From the NCBI GenBank assembly GCA_003339415.1, contig PDHQ01000646.1, forward strand, positions 1 through 12,876: a DNA stretch of 12,876 nucleotides. The letters run 5' to 3'. Under the pieces are notes generated by a model that had not been told where the DNA came from, made no database searches, and was given only the letters and a program-made list of their open reading frames with translations. Position 1 is the stretch's first letter; the number at the start of each line of letters is the position of its first letter. The position numbers and the translations under genes were made by a program. Origin of the DNA: Ophiocordyceps camponoti-saundersi (nom. inval.). Taxonomy: Eukaryota; Ascomycota; Sordariomycetes; Hypocreales; Ophiocordycipitaceae. This document shows, piece by piece, positions 7,045-12,876 of this stretch.

Positions 7045-9420
7045 TTAGATCCGTCGACTCTGGCGTTCGCGCCGACCGCCCGCTAGTGGTATATCTCTCT
7101 CAGGTCCCTTCTCTCGCTCCCGTCGTTACTTAATCAAATAGTTATCGACAGCCTTATCGATCTCGGCCTATATACTAGGGTATATAAGCCCCGGGGGCTG
7201 CAAGCTAATAAAAGAACTAGTCTTCGGGATTATTAGGATTATCTTCGGTTCTTAAAGCTGGTCTCTGATAAGTGCGCGTCCGGTATATACTATAATAGAT
7301 CCGGCCGTATTAAGTGCGATATGCCTTCCTTGTCGTACACGTCCGCAACTCTCAGTCCAAGTTATATGATTCTTATAACGCTTAACCCCTCTAACCCTAA
7401 AGCTAAGCGGGTCTAGGTTAATTAGTTCTCGGCCTATACTTATAGCTATAAGTCCTTCGCTAGGCTAGACTATAGGGTTCTTGCCTAAGGCAAAATAAGT
7501 AAAGCGTATTAATTTTAGCGTTCCTACGTCTTTTTCCTCCCCTTTTCTTTTAGGGGCCGTCTTCTGCAACGCAGGGTTCTTAATTAAATAGTCGCGCTTC
7601 GTTAACTTCTTCGTCCTCGCGCTGCGCCTCGGAGAGAAAGCCGGCTATGTCGGGGCCGGGTTTAATCCTGCGGGTATTTTCTTCCCCGCAGTAAGTTTCT
7701 TAGGCTATAATATGCCCGTTAATTCCTAAGGGATTATTTTCTTTATCCTAGTTATTTCCTCTCTAGTTGCAGCGTTATTAGGCGCCTTAGTCGCCTTATC
7801 TTCCTTCCTCGTATTCTTTATAGCGCTTATCTCTCGTCTAACTCCTTCTAGAGTCGGGGGGTCTTTAGATCTAAGAGAAGATAAAAGGCTAGATGTCGGA
7901 ACTATTTAATTATTAGTCGGGCCTTTCATAGTCTTATCCTCGGGAAGGTCCTCGTCGTTTTCCTCCCTAACCTCTTCCTCGTCTAGAGCCTTATTATCCC
8001 CGGCCCCTTCGCCCCTATTAAAGTCGTTAATATCGATCCCTTACAGTTCTTCCCGATCTCCCTAAGGCTATTTTCTAACTCTAGTAGCGCCTAAGTATAG
8101 CACTGTGATATGGCTCTTTATTATAGAGTTATTAGTAAGGGTCTTAGGCGTGATAGTTCGGTATCTTCTAAGGATCCGGTAGCAGGGGACGGTGGCCTCG
8201 GGGCATGGGCCCCTAAGCGTCGTTAAGCCTGCTTCTAGCTTTATTAAGAGATCTTCGCCGCCCTCCTAGTTCCTTAGTTTAAATCTGCAACTATTTCCTA
8301 AGAAGTTAAACTATTCCGATTTTCGGATACCTAGTTTATTCGCCCTAATAGTATATAGGTTACTAGTTATCCGAGCGATTAATTCGTCGTAGTTATTGCC
8401 GTCGCTATCCTCGGTTCGTATAGCCTAGTCTCGCAAGAGAATACGGGAATCCGGGGGGGTCTCGAGATCTTCTCTAAACTATTTAACGCTTAATCCTCGC
8501 TTATTCGATAAGCTATTAATATATACGTCGAGTTTAAGACCGATAAAGCCACGGGCCTAGTATTACAGTATAGAAAGGGCTAGGTATCCGCATTCGTACT
8601 CTCCTTTCTATCGCGTCCTAGGAATAACGATAAAATTAAAGGGGCAGTCCCCCTAAAACTCGCTTAAGATATCTCTCTATGCGGCTATCACCCTTTTCGA
8701 TCGAGGCACTCGCCCCGGCTTTATCGAGTCGAAAAAATAGAGTACTCGGGCTTGCTAATCCTAAAAGAAGCTGCTCTAATAATACCTAATATCGGACCTA
8801 TCCGCTCTAAAATTAACTATGCTACCTAGAAGGGGGCAACTATTTGCTTCCTACTTAAGGTTAAACCTAAGCACGATATAATAGATTTTCTTCTTAAACG
8901 GCACGTTAGTGGTCTCGTTTGCGGTAGTAGGTATCGTAATCACTATAGGAATCGTGAATAGGTGCACTTTATCCTAGATTCCCCTATTTAAGATTTTTAT
9001 TATAGCTCCTAGCTTAAAGCTAGTTGCCTATAGTCGTCTCTCTGCTCTGAAAATAAAACGCCCTATATTATCTGCGTAGCTGCTCTAGTCTTAGATATTA
9101 TTAAACGGGATAACGTTAGCGATCTCCTCGCTAGCTCGAAATATATGTAAGTATTTAATTATATCTGCAAAAAGCTTAACGCGTTCCTTCGGCTAAACTA
9201 TTCGTCCTGCAAACTAAGGGGGCTATTTGCACTTGAGGGTTCGCGCGAGCTCGGGAGTCACCGCCGAGAAAGGGAGATTAGGCGACGTAGGCCCTATCGT
9301 TACTCTACTATAAAGTATCGCCGTAGTAGCAAACTTATTATTTCGTTCGCTAAAAAATAGCCTTTCCGGTTTAAAGTCTACTTCCTTGCTAAGCTTATAG
9401 TCTAAGTTTACTAAATCTAT
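7045..9420 (-). pseudogene. RIP-killed gene for a Ulp1/SENP-like (C48) cysteine protease
   Basis: One minus-strand frame runs 2376 nt without a frameshift, from an ATA at 9420 (probably ATG changed by RIP, followed by DLVNLDYKL) to a TAA at 7047-7045, about 791 codons. I count about 30 internal stops, all TAA or TAG. The protease core lies near residues 205-300. Position 213/214 is Tyr-Tyr followed by TAG, as RIP would make from His-His-Trp. Phe-Phe-Asp-Ser has its Asp at 231. A TAG stands at the Gln position 271, and Glu-Cys-Gly has its Cys at 277. His-Asp spacing of 17 and Gln-Cys spacing of 6 equal those of yeast Ulp1 (His514, Asp531, Gln574, Cys580). The C-terminal half is unusual: an acidic block at 480-495 (DEEEVREENDED), a basic block near 595-608 and another near 766-777. 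In life it would cleave an isopeptide- or SUMO-like bond or process an element protein. The other domains are unrecognised. Confidence 0.72.
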
Positions 9421-9429
9421 AATATGTTT

Positions 9430-9783
9430 TAGTTATAATAATAGTGCGCTGAGTATAGCTTAGTTATTAAACAAATAGTTAGTTTGAAGGAAAAAGAGGG
9501 TGCGCGTGGGAAAAGAGGAAAAACGCGTTGCCTTATTTTATTATTATTCGCTGCCTTAGTTCTTAGGCTTGCTACTCTATGCTTCAGTTAGTACTGCGAT
9601 ATCGCGAAGGGAAAAGCGGGGAGGGCTCCTTCCTAATTAGGAATGAATAGTTATTAGCTTGCTATTTATATCGCCCTCGTCCTCTCCCTCTCTTTTTTTT
9701 CTTTCTTTACCTGCTTAACCTAGACGCGTTAATAGTAATAAGAATCTTTAATCGCGATAGCGCCTAAGTTAACGGAAGAGGAG
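9430..9783. promoter_or_regulatory. Shared divergent promoter region
   Basis: This gap separates the 5' ends of two divergent dead genes. Toward the plus gene it has TATTTATATCG near 9664, then a C/T tract (CCTCTCCCTCTCTTTTTTTT, 9681-9700). Toward the minus gene it has a C/T tract on that strand, the complement of the purine run at about 9487-9522. Pyrimidine tracts upstream of starts are typical of fungal promoters. A reversed partial copy of the 14-bp motif (ACAAATAGTT) sits at 9471-9480. It may be a bidirectional promoter, inferred from layout. Confidence 0.45.
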
Positions 9784-10740
9784 ATGATCGAGGAGAAAAA
9801 GAAACGTCTCCCTAACGTTTATAACCTTATCTTACGTAAGTTAGATGCCGAAGATATAAGCGTCCTATCGAGCCTAGGCTAGCAAGGCCGCATAGCGCTG
9901 AAGACTCTTCCTTACCCTAAATATATACGCGTGAGTATTTTAATTAAATAGTTCCGGATATCGAGACTAATTTTCTCTGCCTAGATTCACGCCTACCTTA
10001 AGATTTAGTATAAGGGAGGCGTTAACGTCGGGCACTTTAGCGTTCCTATATTTATTAAGATAGCTTTCCGCGAGAAGGTTCCTTAGGAAGCCCCGGCTTT
10101 TATTAAGATAGAAATAGGTACCACGTCTCCTCTTAAGTTCTTTCTTTATTACTTTATTAGGGCTGGAGAGAGAGAGTACTAGGAGAAGACGCTGGGGGAA
10201 CCCCGAGTTACTTATATCCCGACTAAGATCGCGCACCCGGAGGGCTCTTTCTTTAACTATTTAATCTAAGGGAAACGCCCTAAACACTATAAGGCTCTTC
10301 TTATCTCGATCTTTAGTTAACGTAACCCGAGGTTATATACTTATTACCTGCGATTATAGACGACGACCGTTACCTGCTACGGGGAACATATATTAACGCT
10401 ATTTTATAAGTGCGTTTCGATATACGGCTAAGGGGGTTATAGTTATTCTAATTGCATTTAGAATAGGACTAGGGCGGCTACCTATAATTAGCGTCGGCAC
10501 TCCGAGTACGCTTATAGGGCAGAGATTAGTAAGGCCTTATAGATAGCAGGTTACTTTATCGGTGGCTAGGATATTTTTACTAACTCCGTCGCATACGAGG
10601 ACTATCTAAATCCTTAAGTTACGCCTTGCTTAATTAAGGATATACCGAATCCGTTCCTCGACGACGGTCTGGAGCCTGGAGAGGGCAATAAGTGGCCTAA
10701 TATTAAGGAGCGGGCTCGAAAGGTCCTAGAATTAGAGTGA
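9784..10740 (+). pseudogene. RIP-killed gene, about 318 residues, unknown family
   Basis: ATG at 9784 and TGA at 10738-10740 are in one frame over 319 codons with no frameshift. I count about 15 internal stops, all TAA or TAG, so RIP explains every break. The start is highly charged (MIEEKKKRL, then LRKLDAEDISVL), followed by a hydrophobic middle and an acidic, Pro/Gly-containing end (FLDDGLEPGEGNKWPN, then a basic-acidic helix). Acidic codons upstream (LTEEE) leave the exact start open. In the same frame the sequence stays protein-like after the TGA, with only TAA/TAG breaks, to a TAA at 11086-11088, ending near TPQNYLIKG. RIP at CpA does not make TGA, so it may be the true stop or a separate mutation of CGA. 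I recognise no catalytic motif or family. As the divergent partner of the protease relic it probably belongs to the same element. Confidence 0.6.
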
Positions 10741-11142
10741 AGCAATTTATTATAGGTGTAAGGGTCCGGTAGAGAAGTTAAAATAAAGAAGAGTTATCGT
10801 ACCTTCGTTTAAGTATACTATCTAGACTAAAACACCTTCCCCTTCCTCCCCGTAGATATTAAGTAAGAAAGGTTACGGGTATTTAAAGCCTATATAATAA
10901 CTGTAAGACGGCTCTAATATAAAGGGCTTTCTCTGCTTTAGTAATCTAGGGGAGCTAAACCTTAAGGGTGGTTTTTTTAGCTTAGTCTAAGTATCGAGGA
11001 GACCGTCCCTAATAACTGCTTTATTAGTTCGGTTGCTAGGAGACATATAACTCCTCAAAACTATTTAATTAAGGGTTCTAGTGCTTAAAACTTAATTCTT
11101 ATTTATTTCGGCGTTAAATTCCTCCCTAGCTAGGAGGGTGGT
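10741..11142 (+). other. Coding-like extension and spacer before the right terminal repeat
   Basis: Up to 11088 this reads as protein in the frame of the upstream dead gene, with about ten TAA/TAG breaks (for example SYRTFV and SIEETVPNNC are readable). It then loses coding character. It contains a 14-bp motif copy at 11059 and a near-palindrome CCTCCCTAGCTAGGAGGG at 11121-11138 just before the terminal repeat. Confidence 0.4.
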
Positions 11143-11655
11143 CTTTAACTAGCATAAGGGGGATCTCTAGCTGCAGGGGGATAAGCCAGATCGAAATTCT
11201 CTATCGGGAAAATAATAAGAAGGCGATTTTCCATATAAAGATAAAAGAAATAAGAAAAAAGAAAAGAGAACTATTTAATAAAGTATTTAAAACTTTAAGA
11301 ATAGAGTTTTAATTAGCAATTTATCGTCTAAAAGTATAATATTCAAAAAAAAGCTATAATTCTATTTAGTAGAGTTTTATTATAACTCCTCTCTAAGATA
11401 CGACTTACGATTAACGACTTTTTTAATAGCTATTAAGATAAGGTTAAGGGCTAATTCTTCGTTAATTCCTTCCTCTCTCTTAGCCTAAGGGAAACTGATC
11501 TGCGCTTTATACTTGGTTATAGTCCTTATCCTCTCTTAACCGCCCTTTATATCCTAATACTTAGATCTCTCGGAATAAAAAAAAAAGGTTAAGAGACTAT
11601 TTGATTAAATTTTATATAAGCCTCTGATAGCTCCCTACGTAAGGCTAATACGGTT
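11143..11655 (+). repeat. Right direct terminal repeat (pairs with 6324-6832)
   Basis: It starts at TTTAACTAGCATAAGGGG and is collinear with the left copy to about TCCCTACGTAAGG. Motif copies at 11269 and 11595 lie at offsets of about 126 and 452, against 129 and 449 in the left copy, showing the same internal architecture. An A homopolymer of about ten bases (near 11577-11586) is specific to this copy. Confidence 0.85.
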
Positions 11656-12388
11656 TCCCCTTTAGGGATCTCTGCTACCGTTGCTATAAAATGCCTAATA
11701 ACTCCTTAACTATAGTCTATCGGTTTGCTATTAATATAATCCTTGAAGGTATCCTTTGCAATCTACACCTACGTACTCTTATGCTTATTATTTCTTCTTA
11801 ATGTTGCTATCTCTCTTCCTCAGCATACCCTACATACGCTCGCCTTACCACCTATCTCTCTTTTCATTCTATTATAAATTTATAAGTTATATCCTAATCT
11901 TTCCTACTTATAGTATAACTTATAGTTTTCCCTAGTTATAGTATAACTTATAATCTTCCCTACTTATAATGTTACTAATTCTCTCTCTAATTACTATATA
12001 TATAAGAGCTAGTTATAAACCCGCATTCTAACTAGATAAAACTCTATATAGCAATCTTAATACTTTACACTGCCCCCACCTTATCACGTATTCCCTTTCA
12101 CTTTCGTTTTCCTTCTAGTACGTTCCTTTATTCTCCCTTCTATATTTCGCCTCTCTATTATTATCCTCGTATTATAATTATAATCTTAATAATAAATAAT
12201 ATTTATTTTTATTACCCTAATATAATTTTACGCGTAGACCCTAATATACTTTCTTATAAAATATCTTACCACGATAGATACCTATATATATATAATATTA
12301 CCCCGTAACTTATATATACTCGCTACCCGATATATCCTCTATTCCTATACCTCCCCTTATTATAAAAATACTAAAAGACTAACGCTAA
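11656..12388. other. AT-rich pyrimidine-skewed stretch without a supported gene
   Basis: Apart from the 28-bp tandem repeat at 11880-11972, this holds only C/T-biased plus-strand sequence (11820-11870, 12075-12150) and AT runs such as ATTATAATTATAATC near 12171. No frame is convincing on either strand. Confidence 0.45.
11880..11972. repeat. 28-bp tandem repeat, about three copies
   Basis: TTATAGTATAACTTATAG followed by a TTTTCCCTA-like pyrimidine end repeats with starts at 11908, 11936 and 11964 (partial), exactly 28 bp apart, and a more diverged copy starts near 11880. The core TTATAGTATAACTTATA is itself nearly palindromic. Confidence 0.85.
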
Positions 12389-12829
12389 TTTATCCTTCTT
12401 TCGCCTAAACGACGCTCTATATTAAGCGAGCTATTATACCTACCTATAATATTACGAAAAGCCCGCTAGGTTTATAAAGCAAAGAATATAATACCGAGAA
12501 ATTTCTATGCTAAAAGGGCAAAGTAACGGCAGATAGATCGAGAAGAATTAGAAGATTCCTAGAAAGAGAAGACGAAAGCCCGTGCTCGGATTACCCGCAT
12601 AAAGAAGCTTGCTATTAAAGCCGCAGAAATCGATAAGAGGAAGAAAACTAGCTTACCCCCTAAGGATCTAGGTCCTAACTAAGACTTAATTACTACGGCG
12701 TTTACGCGACGTTCTATAACCTTAGTCGCTTATAATAAGTAACTAGATATTAATAAAATATCTACTAATAAACTACGAAAAGAATATACTAATAATAAAA
12801 ATATTAACGATAAAAATATTAATAGTTAA
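12389..12829 (+). pseudogene. RIP-broken C-terminal gene relic with basic helical tail
   Basis: A plus-strand frame of about 146 codons ends at TAA 12827-12829, with five internal stops, all TAA or TAG. Near 12500-12660 it is strongly charged and helical in character (RQIDREELED, then KARARITRIKKLAIKAAEID, then KRKK), followed by a Pro-containing segment (SLPPKDLGPN) and an Asn/Lys-rich end. No start is visible; codons before 12389 contain further stops that could also be RIP products. The composition resembles the basic C-terminal tails of fungal DDE transposases, but I see no catalytic motif, so the assignment stays open. Confidence 0.45.
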
Positions 12830-12876
12830 TATATTAATAATTAATATAATATTTTTATATAAATAGTAATAATTAT
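12770..12876. other. Extremely AT-rich right edge
   Basis: Almost only A and T, with runs like AATATTAATAGTTAATATAT and repeated AATATTAA cores, overlapping the Asn/Lys end of the preceding relic. It is probably RIP end-state or low-complexity sequence. Confidence 0.6.

Larger units (their letters stand above)
6453..11608. repeat. Dispersed 14-bp motif AACTATTTGATTAA in both orientations
   Basis: Forward copies: 6453-6466, 6773-6786 (exact), 7900-7913, 10255-10268, 11059-11072, 11269-11282, 11595-11608. Reverse copies: 7130-7143 (exact), 7580-7593, 9940-9953. Shorter matches (AACTATTT plus one or two bases) lie at 8477, 8838 and, reversed, 9471. The G/A difference between TTTGATTA and TTTAATTA is the TpG to TpA change RIP produces, so the ancestral form is TTTGATTA. 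Copies occur in terminal repeats, in both pseudogenes and in non-coding parts. Several, in coding and non-coding sequence, could read as Asn/Asp-Tyr-Leu-Ile-Lys, but others lie in different frames or the other strand. A binding site for an element-encoded protein is one possible role. Confidence 0.8.
6324..11655. mobile_element. Apparent RIP-dead mobile element with direct terminal repeats and two divergent genes
   Basis: The segment is bounded by two direct repeats of about 510 bp (6324-6832 and 11143-11655). It contains a minus-strand dead gene for a Ulp1-like protease (7045-9420), a divergent plus-strand dead gene (9784-10740 or to 11088) and a shared pyrimidine-rich promoter region between them. 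A 14-bp motif recurs throughout and is not seen outside it. No reverse transcriptase, integrase, RNase H or gag-like motif was recognised, so it does not look like an LTR retrotransposon. No clear terminal inverted repeat was found at the outer edges either. The exact ends and any target-site duplication cannot be fixed by eye. Alternatives are a duplicated host segment, or an LTR-like pair captured around host genes. Confidence 0.6.

Noticed and set aside
6773..7143. Small inverted-repeat element of about 370 bp bounded by exact forward and reverse 14-bp motifs
   Set aside because: The motif occurs elsewhere in many orientations, and the interval cuts across the terminal repeat and the pseudogene end, so this pairing is probably incidental.
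9967..10236. Minus-strand open frame of 89 codons
   Set aside because: It is codon-aligned antisense to the better supported plus-strand relic, where RIP stops TAG and TAA read as harmless Leu codons on the other strand.
10490..10600. Possible GIY-YIG-like nuclease signature in the plus-strand relic
   Set aside because: Tyr-Gly-rich stretches are present, but the ordered GIY...YIG motif with its conserved Arg and Glu is not; RIP also creates Tyr codons from Cys and His.
6324..11655. LTR retrotransposon
   Set aside because: Direct terminal repeats fit, but the interior has two divergent genes and no recognisable gag, reverse transcriptase, RNase H or integrase motif.

Overview
The window looks like an AT-rich, repeat-dominated compartment of a filamentous ascomycete (Pezizomycotina) genome that has passed heavily through repeat-induced point mutation (RIP). 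TpA is everywhere and CpA/TpG are scarce. No intact gene longer than about 90 codons exists. Yet long stretches still read as protein in one frame, broken almost only by TAA and TAG, the stops RIP makes from CAA, CAG and TGG. TGA is almost absent as an internal stop. I see no prokaryotic features, RNA genes or CRISPR array.

Layout. (1) 1-1660: nested tandem repeats. A 310-bp higher-order unit holds 36-bp palindromic units and one copy of a 31-bp sequence, and both sub-units are also amplified separately. (2) 1.64-4.36 kb: degraded coding-like relics on both strands and a pair of about 140-bp direct repeats, one copy more RIP-converted than the other. (3) 4.62-5.26 kb: an island that largely escaped RIP, with a strong GC-rich hairpin. 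(4) 5.59-5.98 kb: a second, much more diverged block of the 36-bp repeat, then a small broken gene with a Lys/Ala-rich tail. (5) 6.32-11.66 kb: the main feature, an apparent mobile element of about 5.3 kb bounded by two direct repeats of about 510 bp. It carries two divergent dead genes around a shared pyrimidine-rich promoter region. (6) 11.66-12.88 kb: AT-rich sequence, a 28-bp tandem repeat and the basic tail of another RIP-dead gene.

The dead gene on the minus strand of the element (7045-9420, about 791 codons) retains the spacing of a Ulp1/SENP-type (C48) cysteine protease active site: His position, Asp 17 residues later, then Gln and Cys six residues apart in a Glu-Cys-Gly context. The His and Gln codons are exactly those that RIP would have altered. 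The divergent partner (9784-10740, possibly to 11088) keeps one frame for 318 codons, but I do not recognise its family. The whole element is dotted with a 14-bp motif, AACTATTTGATTAA, in both orientations, in coding and non-coding parts and in the terminal repeats. It is absent from the rest of the window. A non-LTR-type element with direct terminal repeats, a Ulp1-like protease, an unknown partner and a dispersed motif is the best candidate here for an undescribed system. It is visible only as a fossil in this copy; intact relatives would have to be sought elsewhere.
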